Below are positions 1-10,872 of a stretch of 64,000 nucleotides of DNA, in pieces. The position numbers and the translations under genes are program-made. The notes under the pieces are model-generated. The model worked only from the letters and a program-made list of their open reading frames with translations, was not told the DNA's origin and ran no database searches. Position 1 is the stretch's first letter; every line of letters starts with the position of its first letter. The DNA is from Dentipellis sp. KUC8613 (Eukaryota > Basidiomycota > Agaricomycetes > Russulales > Hericiaceae), in the NCBI GenBank assembly GCA_002286715.1, contig NSJX01000001.1, positions 1,347,925-1,411,924 on the forward strand, given 5' to 3'.

Positions 1-294
1 CTCCCTTCCCCTGCATCGCCGACGTCGCATATGGGCTTCTCGTCCCGGGACGATTTGGACAGCGTTGTCTATGCCCCCGTGCCGCTGCGAGACCTGTCCG
101 AGCGGGACGCGCGGGAGTTGAACGCAAGGGAGGCGTGGATCCATTCCGACAACCGTCAGCCGCCGCGCCAGCACCGTCACTCGCATTCGCACTCGCACCC
201 GCGTTCGCACAGGCACCACGGGTCGGGGCGAATTGGACTGCCCATACGACCTGACGAGGGGCTGCTGCCGGGACACGAGAAGTTCAAGGATTGA
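1..294 (+). CDS. C-terminal exon of an unknown protein (partial)
   Basis: An open frame runs in from the left edge without a stop and ends at TGA 292-294. The frame is open from base 1, so the ATG at 31 need not be the start; this is probably the last exon of a gene that begins outside the window. The visible part is hydrophilic and carries a histidine/serine-rich run (HRHSHSHSHPRSHRHHG, about residues 48-64 counted from the ATG). I do not recognise the family. A His-rich tail could bind metal, but it could equally be low-complexity sequence. Confidence 0.45.
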   Translation, partial: LPSPASPTSHMGFSSRDDLDSVVYAPVPLRDLSERDARELNAREAWIHSDNRQPPRQHRHSHSHSHPRSHRHHGSGRIGLPIRPDEGLLPGHEKFKD

Positions 295-675
295 TTGGAT
301 CTGCTACGCTCTTTTGTGTTCTATATTATTTCCGTGGTATTCCTTAGCTCGCTCATATCTATTGACACGGTTGGGTCTCTGGATATCGTTACCATTCACA
401 CAGAGTGATCTCCTTTTGTGCATCGTTGTGTTGTATGTTATCTTTGGGAATTTACGCTGTTGCAGTGATTATCAAATAATGTTTGTTCAACTTTGTTGTG
501 TGAGATTGGAAGAAATGATCGGGGTCTGGACTCGAGTCTCGGCACAAGCACGCGCCTGCCTGGTCGAGATGTCCAAAACTGAGTCCACACAGTGCGTCAC
601 TCGCCTGGTCGAGACCCTCCTCATAATTTATTACTTGCTCATCCCCCCGTCTCCACTCTCTCGTCCAACAACAAC

Positions 676-2841
676 ATGGTCAGAACACGCGCCCGCTCCC
701 CCACCCCTGAGGAGGATGGCCCTACCATGATCAAGCGCTTCAAGAGCGTTCATGTATCCTCCTCCTCCGATCCTGCCGTCCTGCACGACCCCACCCCCTG
801 CTTTGCACCCAACCTCTTCGACCCCGCCAGCATTCAGCGCCTCCATGCGTCATACAAGTCCAGTGAACCCTTCAAATACACCCTCATCGAGAAGCTTTTC
901 CAGGACGATCTTCTCATGAACGTCAAGGACGAGTGTCTGAGCGAGCTCCACTTCACAGAAAAAGAGACCGATATCTACAAGGTCAGATCCATCGCCGCCT
1001 CTGGCCCTGCTCCTCGTTCACCTCGTCCTTCCGCCGCCTCCAGGTCAACCAGACGGGCGACCTTGCCTCGCTTTCCTACCTCACCGAGTCCCAGATCGCG
1101 CTGCTCCCTAACATCCTTAAGCTGCGCGATGCGTTGTACTCGTCTACCTTCCGCACCTTCCTCCAAAAGGTGACCGGATGCGGCGCCCTGTCTGGCGTCA
1201 AGCAAGACATGTCCGTCAACACTTACAAAAAGGGCTGCCATCTCCTGAACCACGACGATGTCATCGGCACCCGCCGTGTATCATATATCCTCTACATGCC
1301 TCTCCCGCACTACCAACTCTGGCAGAAAGACTGGGGAGGTGCTCTCGAGCTCTACCCTGTCCGACCAGGCCCCGAAGGTCTCCTCGAGCCCGAAGCCGTG
1401 CCCACGAAGAGCATACCGCCCAGCTGGAACCAGTTCATCTTCTTCGAAGTCCAGCCTGGGCGCAGCTTCCACTCTGTCGAAGAAGTTGTCGTCGGCGAGG
1501 GTGAGGATGGTCGTCAGCGACTGAGCATCAGCGGTTGGTTCCACTCTGCGCAGGAGGGCGAGGAAGGTTATCAACCCGAACCACCCAGCGAGCTGAAAAG
1601 CTCGCGCGATCAGCTGGTAAGTATCATGTTCGCTCGCGCACATTTCGTTCCTGAACCGACGCCTGCATACCTCAAGGCATCCACCGCTACAGTATTTAAA
1701 CCCTATGCAGAGACAGAACGTCCTCCTCTTCCCGACGAGCAACTGACCGAGGACCAGGTTTCATTCCTGTCCGAGTTCCTGAACCCTGTCTACCTCCAGT
1801 TCCGTACGATGAAGGCCCTCGCATCGCGCTTCGTCGAGGAGTCCTCGCTCGAGCTCCACGAATTCCTCAACGCGCCCATCGCCGAGCGGCTGAGAAACGG
1901 CCTGCGCGAGATCGATGTGCGCGACGGGCTCAGCGAGTCGCGTGAGGGGCGTGTCCCTCCACACTCGGCCGGCTCGGGCGAGGGCTGGCTTACGAAGGGC
2001 CCCCCGCACAAGTGGAGATACAACGTTCTAGAGCCGTCCAAGGAGGGAGGGCCTTCGGAGGCTGTTTCGCCCCGTGCTGCGCAGGCGCCCGATGGCATCA
2101 TTCGCTCCCTCCAGGATGAGCTGTTCCCATCTGTCGCGTTCCGTGCATGGCTTGCCATCGTCTCGCGTCTGCTCCCGATTCGGCACGCCGTGGAGGCGAG
2201 GCGATTCCGTCCGGGATTGGACTACACTCTCGCTACGTCCGAGGCGAAGGAGGCGCGGTTGGACGTCGTGCTCGGTCTCACGCCCCAGGTGGGAGGAAAG
2301 CGTGACGCATCTGGAAAGAGCGGTCGCGTAGATGCGGACGAGGATGATGAGGATGACGAAGCGAGCGGGTGGGAAACGGGCGAATGGGGCGGTTGGGAGG
2401 TACGGGTTGTGGATCCCTTGCTCGTCTCGAAAACGCTCACTTCCTCCCTTTTAGTGCTACATGGCACCTCATGACGAGGAGGACGACCCGGCTGTTTATC
2501 GCTCTGGATCCAGAAAGAAGGAGAACGCAACCAACGGCAACGGTCATACCAATGGTAATGGTAACAGCAGCAGTCATGGCAACGGTACTCCAAACGGCTC
2601 TGGGCATAGCCCACACAGCGACGTTGGTATGGAGGACGCGGCGGATGGCTCGGAGGAAGAAGAGGACGATGACGGTACGCTACTGACCGTCCAACCTGGC
2701 TTCAACCGATTGCTCGTGGTTCTGCGTGATGAGGGTGTCATGCATTTCGTGAAATATGTTTCCGCTGCTGCTCAAGGCTCTCGCTGGGACGTCTGCGGCG
2801 AATTCGAAGTTGGGCTCGTGGAGGAGGATGACGACGCGTAG
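676..2841 (+). CDS. Prolyl 3,4-dihydroxylase, Tpa1/Ofd1 family
   Basis: Fe(II)/2-oxoglutarate dioxygenase of the Tpa1/Ofd1/OGFOD1 family. Members hydroxylate a proline of ribosomal protein uS12 and act in translation fidelity and, in fission yeast, oxygen-dependent control of the sterol regulator Sre1. Four exons fit the sequence: 676-981, 1044-1616, 1677-2399 and 2455-2841, giving about 660 residues, close to the family length. The N-terminal catalytic domain shows the iron-binding His-x-Asp in LLNHDDVIGTRRVSYILYMP and the distal His in GRSFHSVEEV. The second non-catalytic domain contains FLSEFLNPVYLQ and the C-terminal CYMAPHDEEDDPAVYRSGSR block. A low-complexity NGNGHTNGNGN insertion precedes an acidic run. 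Start 676 is the first ATG in frame with exon 1. The 60-nt intron 1617-1676 preserves the frame, so a reader without splicing would see one long exon there. Confidence 0.9.
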
Positions 2842-3150
2842 CTGTAGCCCTATCCTCTTGTCACACTGTATCTTGTGCCCATCTCAGTATATCTTGGGAT
2901 ATTAATCATAGTAATCCTTTCCAAACCATTGCGAGTGTAGTCTCTTCTGTCGTGCGCGGATGCGAGTACGTTGAAGCACATTGAGCTCGCTAGAAAAAGC
3001 GGATTATTGGACAAAAAACTGCCGATTAAAAAATTCAGTCGTCGAAAAGACCAGATAAACACCACAAATAACGTTCGCGTATTATCCATCAAATTTTGGT
3101 ATCTCGCTAAATGAAACGGTAGCATCGTAATTGCCTGTGCACACACACGC

Positions 3151-4616
3151 CTACTCGTCGAACGTAATTCGTTTACCTTGGCTGGGTACGATGGCCACTT
3201 GCTCTCGTTTAGCGAGAGCCAAGGCTGCCCCAGGCGTGGACCTAGGTCGCGTCTTCCCCTGTCTTCCATGATCTCTGCCAACTCTAGGTTGGCCGCGCGG
3301 CGCCTCGACCGCTTTTTTTTCTTCCGCCTGCCCAGACGTCTCATCATGCTCCCGCTGAATACTTTTCCGAGGTCCAGGCTTCCCGCCTGCAGGGGTTCTC
3401 GGCTTCGCATTGGGTCCACCACCGCGACGGACTGCATCCGCAGAGGCGTACTCCACCACGAGTTTTCGGCCGTCCATGTGGTGGTTTTTGGGATTCGTGA
3501 GCGCGGCGGTGGCATGCTCTATTTTTGTGAAGTCAACGAACGCGAAGCTGTCGTGCAGATCGCTGTCGTTAGTGCCGGTTATGACGTAGGGACCGGACGG
3601 ACGAACCCTTTGCAAAGCCCACTGTCTTCGAATGTTCCCAGCCGTACTTTGCGTATCCAGACGTCCTTCTCCTTTTCTCCGTTCTCTTCATCAGGCTTCT
3701 GCCCCCTGGGGTACCTGTGAGCTTCAAGAAGCTCTTTTAACGATTTCTCTGTAGTTTCGAAACCAAGGTTCCCGAAGAAGAGCGTAGGGGCGGGCGGCTG
3801 TTTCTGGCTGCTCAGGATTTTCTGCGCGGTCTTGGTCAATCCCGTGCCCGGTGCAGATGCCTTCGATTCACCGCCTTCGCCCTCCGCAGCAGCTGGCGCG
3901 GTCGGCCGACCAGTGAAATCGTCCCCTGATTAAAATAGAACGAGCGTAAGGAGGCAGCATGGTCGTTGGTATACATAGCATACGCACCGTCCTTGATGAG
4001 CAGCCGTCGGCCCTCCATGGGGCGTTCCGACATGGAAATAGCAATGATTTTCGCATCTGGACTTGAGAAATCTACATAGGCAAATCTGTCCCATTCGGAA
4101 GAGGTTTGTTCTACGACATCGGTCTGAATGTAACCTGAAGACTAACCCACGATTCTCCTTCCTCCCCGGCGCACCATTTATCGGTGGGCCTGTCTTGGTA
4201 GGCATGTGCACACGCGTGATCTCGCCCACACCATCGAAAAAGCGCCGTATGGACTCTGGGGTTGCTTTGAATGGCAGGTTTCCTACCCAGACAGAATTCT
4301 GTCGCTTGGGCTGCGCGCCCTCTGCTGGCTTTCGCGAATTTTTGGTCGCTTTCCCATCCTCAGGTTCGTCCTGGAGCTTCTGGAGCTTCTTCTTCTGTTT
4401 TCGTTTAGCAGCATGGGAGAGAACTGGTTCCTTAGAGTCCTCGGGCTCCGCTTCGGACTCGGAATCGCTGGAGCTGCTGGTATCGCTGTCAGAAGCGTCG
4501 GCCTGCTTTGCTGAAGTCCTTTTCCGCTTGCGCGACGCCTCCGGAGCTGGAGAAGACGACGAACGCGAAGACGACGATGAAGAAGAGGCTGCCGAGGACT
4601 CGGACGAGGAGGACAT
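3151..4616 (-). CDS. Nop13-like nucleolar RNA-binding protein (two RRMs)
   Basis: Nucleolar protein with two RNA-recognition motifs, like fungal Nop13, associated with pre-ribosomes. The N-terminus is a long serine/acidic low-complexity stretch followed by basic KRKQKKKLQKLQ. RRM1 begins at NSVWVGNLPFKATPESIRRF. After a linker, RRM2 has TLFFGNLGFETTEKSLKELL (RNP2) and GFAFVDF (RNP1), followed by the diagnostic DGRKLVVEYASADAVRRG. The C-terminal tail is basic and ends AIVPSQGKRITFDE, as in Nop13 relatives. At least four exons: about 4616-4149, 4083-3988, 3930-3608 and 3547-3151. The second RRM is split at GLCKG/FAFVDF by an intron of about 60 nt. The upstream gap to the ferric reductase is unresolved. 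Confidence is high for the family and moderate for the exact orthologue. Confidence 0.85.
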
Positions 4617-4724
4617 TGTGACCTACACTTTGGTCGCAAAACGAGAAGGATTGGAGGCCTCGATATTCTCACGTTAGCGAGATTACGCCTGGATCTAATC
4701 AGATACTTCTCGCCGGGTGTGGGA

Positions 4725-4737
4725 CTTATCTTATCGC
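4725..4737. promoter_or_regulatory. Tandem GATA motifs (CTTATCTTATCGC)
   Basis: Two TTATC cores sit head to tail, reading GATAAGATAAG on the minus strand. They lie just upstream of the Nop13-like gene start (4616) and about 1.35 kb upstream of the ferric reductase ATG. GATA factors are fungal regulators of iron and nitrogen genes; assignment to either is inference. Confidence 0.3.
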
Positions 4738-5162
4738 AAAGTTCACTGCAACCGCCGGAACCTATTGATGTTGCGGCAGTGTTTCACCCGGGCCAGCACC
4801 AGGATTTGCGATGGCTACATGGCCCCAGACGTCCTGTGATACAGCCAGCAACATACTGCAGATTCTTCGACAGTATCATCAACCATCTCCCTCCTCTTCG
4901 GACACACCGGGCAAGAGTTGACAACTAGCAAACCCAACTTGCGCTGTTTGTGCGGAGCCGAGGATCTGCTGCTCTCCTTCTTCTTCTTCGATGACAACAC
5001 GACGCGCAATGTGCATCTCAACGCCGAAGGACTCAAAGCCATATGCTTGTGTGAGCCCGAGGTGCTTTTATGGAGTCCAAGTAAGTTCACTCTAGATCCA
5101 TCTACAGGCGACTGACAGCAAGTCAATCACAGGACGCCAATTCTTTCCCACCGCTTGAAACG

Positions 5163-5173
5163 TTATCAGATAA
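5163..5173. promoter_or_regulatory. Inverted GATA site TTATC-A-GATAA
   Basis: TTATCAGATAA contains ATCAGATAA, which matches the ATCWGATAA site described for fungal iron-responsive GATA repressors (SRE/Urbs1/Fep1 type). It lies about 0.9 kb upstream of the ferric reductase ATG at 6080 and has the same 1-nt-spaced inverted arrangement as the copy at 5782-5792. Confidence 0.45.
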
Positions 5174-5780
5174 GTCCATGGAGTCGGAAGTTTGGCCTCG
5201 GAGGATCGTGTTGCCATGCGGTCTTCCTGTGATTCGGGCATAGTGACCAGCAGGTCGACATTCACTGAATATGCAGGTCGTCCCAAACGAAAGGTGTGCG
5301 ATTGTTCAGGGATGCGTTGTCAGATATACTGCCAGCTGCATCGATTGGTCCGTCCTATTCGGATGACAGCGCCCTTCACGGAAATACGTGGCGGCTAGGA
5401 GGATATCATCGACATCTTGTGACGATACTCCATGTGCGCCGTATGCAGCTGGTTTTTCTCAAAGCGCGCTTCTCTGTGACAGAAGTCAAACGCAGGAAGC
5501 CCGCCGCATCGCCCATGCGGAGGTTACGAAAGCGATCCTAGCTCACTTTAGCGTCGACTCATTTTCCAGGTGAGACGCAGGTCAGCTGGGAGGTACTAAA
5601 GCGGTTGGAGCTACATAGGCACACTGCGACCTCCTTTCCTGGTCGCTGGATGCACCTTCAGGAACACGCTCTGTCGATTGTCAATATATTCGCGGTCACC
5701 GACGACATATGCAGCAACCCTGTCATTGGGTGCGTAAGGGTTCTGTCGCTCGAGAAGTCAAGAAGTGTTCGTCTTCTGTC

Positions 5781-5793
5781 TTATCCGATAAGA
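5781..5793. promoter_or_regulatory. Inverted GATA site CTTATC-C-GATAAG
   Basis: Two GATAAG half sites face each other around one base. The element is 287 bp upstream of the ferric reductase start codon. It differs from the iron-repressor consensus ATCWGATAA only at the central base. A further GATAG follows directly at about 5793-5797. Confidence 0.5.
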
Positions 5794-6079
5794 TAGCGAC
5801 CCCAAAACGCTATTTCGGGCCCATCTTCCGCTATCAGATTACGGGAGGCTTGCCTCCATGCAACTTCATTGATCGAAATACCCCACCCTGCTGCCAATGT
5901 TCCTCAAGATGGATTCAAATTCCTTCGCCTGTACAGCTGACAGAGAAATCGTGCCTAACGCCCACCCGCACATTCCGCTCATGTGTGCGCTCTTTTCCCG
6001 CACCGTTTGGTCTGCTGGTCAGTACAAATACTTTCGCGGGCGGTCGACTCTGTAGGCGTGTCCTAAAAGCTCTTCGGTG

Positions 6080-8467
6080 ATGTCGAACGCTACCGCTGCT
6101 GCGAAGGCGGCTGCCGCCTCTGAGAGCGCTCATCTGAAGGCCATCAAGCATCGCGGAGAATTTGTGAGCCCTTTGTTACTCCGATCTACCTCTTCCTCGC
6201 TGACACCTCTTGGCGGAAATCATATAGGAATATCCGATACAGATCTGGTACTTTACGCTTAGTGCCCTCTGTCTCGCTACCGTGATAAACGTCGCTTCTA
6301 TCGCTTGGTCATGGTACCGCGTCCATCTGCGATCCGCGCGACCGTCGGGCGACGCCCCCGCCCTGGCGCAGAGGCGATTCTCCATTCTGCGAGTTCCTGC
6401 GGCAGTCCTTACGGCTTCTCGGATTGTTGCCTTCCGCTGGCAGATCCCTCTTGGCACATCGTACACGATGTCGCTCTTCGAGCTCTTCGTCACCGCTATC
6501 TACATGTCGGCCCTTCTTATTTGGGAATTCGTGCACAGTACGCCCTTATGCTTCTCTTTCGTATTCCTTCATGTGTTAATCTGTATTACGACAGCAAACA
6601 ACCTTGACCCCGCTTTCTGGAGCAACAAAGCTGCCCATATGGCGGCCGTTCAGTTACCTTTGCTTCCTGCGTTGTCCGCCAAGAACAATGTCATCGGATG
6701 TGCGTCCCCTAACCTAACCTCTCGGAGTTCCATTAATATTATTGCCTAGTTTTGACTGGGGTTGGACATGAGAAGGTATTCACGCCGCTGATATTGGACA
6801 TGTCGGTCCTGCTCACATTTGTGATTGTAGCTGAATGTCCTCCACCGCATTGTTGCGCGTTGCGTCCTCGTCATGATCTGGATCCACTTATGGGGAAGGC
6901 GAGTCGCTCTGCGTCTTTTTTCTAAAATATCTCCGTCTGACTTTATATACAGGTGGCGCGTTGGGTAAACAATTGTTCACTCGCGCTTGAAGCTACAATG
7001 TCTGACTTCGCCATCAGGTTCACCGGTGTAGACGACATAGCTGCAAATGGCTGGCAGCAGCTCGGAGTCGCTGCAGGCACAACATATACCCTGATGGTCA
7101 TTCTTTCCATCCGGCCCATCCGCCAAGCATCGTATGAAGCGTTCTACTTCGTCCATGTGACCTTGGCATTGTGAGTTACCTACTCTAATTACGCTCACCT
7201 TTTCTAAGCGCCGGGCTTATTGTAGTGTCTTCGTGCTCATGGCATACCTGCATGCTTCGGAGCCCGGGTACGTGAAACCATCGCCCTGCCTAGACATCCA
7301 CTGATCATCGCACCAAATTTCCAGTTTCGGGTATTACATCTATCCCGTCTGGGTGGTCTGGGGTTTCGAGCGCCTCTTCCGACTCGGACGCTACATCGTC
7401 ATCAATTTCATCCTGCGGCCCAAGCATTCGGAAGCCAGCCTGTCGCTGGTGACATCGGATTCTCTCAGGTTGACCCTGTACCGCCGCTTCCCTATCGGAT
7501 GGCGCCCAGGCCAGCACGTCTTCCTTGCCTTCCCGACGCTCTCCAACGTGCCGGTCGAATCGCACCCGTTTACGATCGCGAATATCCCCGACGAGAATTT
7601 GAGCGAGGAGCAGAGGCTGACGTTCGTCATCAAGGGCAGGGAGGGCTTGACGCAGAAGCTACTGCAGCAAGCTACGGAGAAGGATGGTATTAAAATTCCC
7701 GTTTTCGTCGACGGACCGTACGGTGCCCCTCCCAACCTCGCGCCGTATGCTACTTGCATTTTGATCGCCGGTGAGTGGAGCCTGCGCAGCTGCTGGTAGC
7801 CCATGTCTAATATATACGACGCAGGTGGCACGGGTGTGTCGTACACTCTCCCGCTCCTGCTGGACCTCGTCCGGCAGGTGCGCGACGGCAAGGCTCTAGC
7901 GAAGAAAATCGTGTTTATCTGGGCCGTCCGCAACGAAGGTTCGCAGGTTTCGTCGTCCCCCTCTATTCCACCGGAAGACTAATCCTCTTTTCCCGTGCCA
8001 GAGTATATCGAGTGGATTTCCGCCCCCCTCGCCGCCGCCTTGTCGTCCGCCCCGTCCTCTCTAGCCATCGACATCAACCTCTACGTCACCGACACGCGCG
8101 CAGCCATCGCTTCGCACCAGGCCCAAGCGAGCGACTCGCCGTCCTCTCCGGGCGAAAAGTCCGAGAAGTCGCAGGAGAGCGTGGAGGTCGGGAATTTCCT
8201 CCCTCTGAAGGGGCGCCCGAATGTCGCCGAGCTGCTCGCGGGAGAACTGAGTATCGCCGAGGGCCCTGTGTCCGTCAACGGTACGTGTTGCAGATCACTG
8301 ACCATGTGGCCATCCGTGGACTGACGAATGCCTGTCGTGCAGTCTCGGGCCCCGCTACCCTTGCGAAGGCGGTCCGGTTGTCCCTGGCCGATGTGGCCAC
8401 AGCGACCGTCGACGTGCTCCGCGGAGGCCCTACCGTCTATTTCCACGCCGAGCACTTCACGCTTTAG
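6080..8467 (+). CDS. Ferric/cupric reductase, FRE family (plasma membrane)
   Basis: Transmembrane flavocytochrome that moves electrons from cytosolic NADPH through FAD and two haems to extracellular Fe(III) or Cu(II). The N-terminus is MSNATAAAKAAAASESAHLK, followed by several hydrophobic segments. The two haem-ligand pairs are visible and both have the H-x13-H spacing: LHRIVARC...WIHLW, and YFVHVTLAF...AYLHA (the second pair is interrupted by an intron at about 7171-7225). The FAD-binding motif is HPFTIAN and the NADPH motif is GGTGVSYTLPLLLDL. It ends PTVYFHAEHFTL. About ten exons; clear ones are 6080-6163, 6243-6537 and 6595-6698. One donor (about 6903, GTCGCT) is weak but is the only one found that keeps the frame. 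The gene is convergent with the Rcf2-like gene. Substrate (Fe or Cu) cannot be told from sequence. Confidence 0.92.
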
Positions 8468-8698
8468 AATTTTTGTATCTGTACGGTCCGAACGAATGGC
8501 AAATGTGAATGTATGGCATACGCCGTCATTATGGTCATTGCATGTAAGAAGCGGAGCTGTGGTAAATACAAGTGGAATGGGAGTGAGATCTAAAAATACT
8601 GGTAATGAAGGATAGTGTGCGCAAATAAATTATATACCCGGGCGACAAGCGATTATATCCAAGCAGTCATAGTCGTAGATCTATAGAACCAAACGTGT
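8468..8698. other. Convergent 3' intergenic region
   Basis: This is the 3' untranslated space between the ferric reductase stop and the Rcf2-like stop. A poly(A)-signal-like AAATAAATTATATA stretch lies at about 8623-8636. No gene is seen. Confidence 0.4.
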
Positions 8699-9521
8699 CT
8701 ATGCTGTCGAGTGTGCGGGCTGTGCGGGTACCAAGGGAATTTTGCGTTCCTTCTCCTCACGCGCCTCCGCCTCAAGCTAAGATGACATACAGGTGAGCTG
8801 TGGAAGCTTGAAGAATAAACGAGGAGACTTACGAGCTCGCGCCATGAGTGGTCGACGTGAGGGTGCTTGGCAGCCTCCTCACGCTGCGAGTGGGTCATAA
8901 CACCAGCACCGACAAGGACACCAATGGTAAGTCCCTGCGCCCACATACGGGCCTGGACAACCTTTTGAGAAGTAGACTGGTGCCTAAGAAGAACCCATGT
9001 CAGACGAAAGCGACCGGATACAATAAGGTGAAGACTTACTTGTCGCGCATGATGATCCCGGCGGCGATGGCCATGCTGATCGCCCAGCTGCCGAGAATAA
9101 CCTTGTACTGGTTATCCGTAGCCCACTTGCGTACTTTGTCCGCAGTGCTGAGGGTCTCCCAGTGGGTCTCCTGCTTCTCCTTCTCCATGTCGAGTACGGT
9201 CTTAGTAGCACCGTGCCTGCAGATAAGATTAATTAGTAAATCGGGCAACCGATCTTAGGAACAATAAGCTTACCAGTGGTGCTTCTCGTCGTATTCAAGA
9301 CCACGACGCTCTGTCTGGATGGCGAAGGTAGGTCCGACAACCAGGACAACGCCAAGGGCCTTGAGCGAGAGGGGAAGGCGGCGGTACGCCGCCCAGTTGC
9401 GGTGCATGTAGTAGGATGCGGGGACAGAGATGGCAAGGCCACCAACGATACCCTCAATGGCACCACGGAGAGAAGCCCTATCGAGGCCCTCGAGCTCTTC
9501 TTGGGAAACGTTGACCTTCAT
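8699..9521 (-). CDS. HIG1-domain protein, Rcf2-like respiratory supercomplex factor
   Basis: Small mitochondrial inner-membrane protein related to Rcf2, which associates with cytochrome c oxidase and the III-IV supercomplex. Four exons on the minus strand. The N-terminal exon starts MKVNVSQEELEGLDRASLRG and has hydrophobic segments IEGIVGGLAISVPASYYMHR and LKALGVVLVVGPTFA. The middle exon has VILGSWAISMAIAAGIIMRD. The C-terminal HIG1 domain has WAQGLTIGVLVGAGVMTHSQ, then AEAREEKERKIPLVPAQP and ends HSTA. It is about 190 residues. It is divergent from the AKTIP-like gene, with a TATATATA stretch at about 9589-9596 between them. Confidence 0.75.
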
Positions 9522-9778
9522 GTTTGTGGGTGGATGAGTGTGTGGGGAAGACTGATGAGTAGTGAAGGCGGGACAAGCGGACGGGACTTATATATACGGG
9601 CTATTGAGCCGAGACCTTTGAGTGTTTTCGCATTGGCCGGCGGCGACCAGGGTCGTCTTCCGCAAGACGCCGCGCCTCGGAACGATGACTGACGGTCACG
9701 TGGCAGCCGTCTCCGCGCGAGCCCGGGCGCTTATGCGAGACGCCTCTACTCTGCTGCGAATTCCGAATTACCAGCTCG

Positions 9779-10664
9779 ATGGACGCCGTCAAGCACTCTG
9801 CTATCCTCTCCAAGGCTGCCGTGGCCTTCGAGTATGCCTCGCTTCGCTACAATGCCCATTGCCCTCTCGGAATGTATGTTTCTCCTTCTGTAGAAATTCC
9901 TGCAGTGTGGGATGCCGTGCTCTTCGTCCATCAAGGTATGCGCGCTTCCTCCGTCCTGCTCCTCTCCGATCCCGTCCAATCCCTCGCGCAGGATACTACA
10001 CCGATTCCATTCTCAAGTTCCGCATCACATTCCCGCCGCAGTACCCGGAGCGTCCCCCTGTAGTCCAGTTCATGACCGATGTCTTCCATCCACTCATCTC
10101 CCACCAAGACGGCACCTTCAACCTCGCGCCTAAATTCCGTCCCTGGAGGTCTGTCACGTGTTGTGGAGTAAGTAGACCGCCCTTAAACATATGCCATTTA
10201 GACCGAAAGAGCATCATGTCTATGACATCCTGCACTGGATCAAGGCCTCGTTCAAGAAACACGCTCTGGACCAGATAAAAGAGAGCGACTCCCTGAATAA
10301 GGAAGCTTACCGGTGCGTAGTCGCGTTGTTACCCGGCCCGCTCCACCACTCACATTCATCAGATTGTACGTGCTTTCGTAATTCCCCCGACGTTCCAGTC
10401 CCTCACCTCCGTGCTGTTCCTAGGTACCACGACTCGACGTCGTCATTCGCTGCCTTGGCCACACAATCATCGATGCTGTCGCAGACCGCGTCGGCGCTCT
10501 TTGACCGGGACCACCCGTCGATGGCGAACAAAGGCCCGCATCACGGGATCGTCTTCAAAGAACTGAAGCCAGAGCAGTCTGCTGCCCTTCGCACAAAGCT
10601 TGGGCTGCAGGAATGGGACGATGACCCTATCAAGGAGAAAGAAACTACAGCAGCCATATCATGA
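9779..10664 (+). CDS. AKTIP/FTS-like inactive ubiquitin-conjugating enzyme variant
   Basis: E2-fold (UBC) protein lacking the catalytic cysteine, resembling AKTIP/FTS of the FTS-Hook-FHIP complex that links dynein to early endosomes in fungi and animals. Four exons: 9779-9935, 9992-10148, 10202-10312 and 10424-10664. The UBC core reads FEYASLRYNAHCPLGMYVSP, VWDAVLFVHQGYYTDSILKF, ITFPPQYPERPPVVQFMTD and VFHPLISHQDGTFNLAP. Where active E2s have HPN followed by Cys, this protein has HPLI with no cysteine, as expected for AKTIP. It then has VYDILHWIKASFKK. The C-terminal tail ends EKETTAAIS. An ATG at 9682 exists in another frame, so 9779 is preferred. The function is inferred from family membership. 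Confidence 0.75.
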
Positions 10665-10872
10665 TACGGGCGCGACGCAGTCCCGAGGATCTAATGTTAA
10701 TAATTACAGTGTTGTATAGTACAGTATCTGCTGGTGGTATCATACCCTTCCCCATGTTTTATGTTTTCTATTATACCCATCCTCCAATAGAAGTTAGTAT
10801 AGCTGGGTCTAATGGTGTGTGTGAGTTAAATATGTTCTCTATCATGGTCCGGTGAGTCAGGAGCAGAGGTCT

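Larger units (their letters stand above)
4617..6079 (+). other. Unresolved region with exon-like pieces and GATA sites
   Basis: This 1.46 kb lies between two confident genes. Exon-like frames on the + strand include: an ATG at 4811 (MATWPQTSCDTASNILQIL, closing at about 4918); a frame-shifted piece at 4840-5076 (NLRCLCGAEDLLLSFFFFDD, then VHLNAEGLKAICLCEPEVLL); a possible exon at about 5121-5241 (QDANSFPPLETLSDKSMESE); about 5278-5365 (VVPNERCAIVQGCVVRYTAS); about 5388-5570 (SQTQEARRIAHAEVTKAILA); and about 5591-5796 (LHRHTATSFPGRWMHLQEHA). Donor and acceptor candidates exist between several pieces, but the first two are out of frame without a plausible intron. This may be a divergent multi-exon gene, a decayed pseudogene, or promoter DNA of the ferric reductase. 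I do not recognise a family. Confidence 0.3.

Noticed and set aside
3151..3720. Long + strand frames opposite the Nop13-like gene
   Set aside because: The minus strand frame has RRM motifs in order; the + strand frames show no domain and are antisense shadows.
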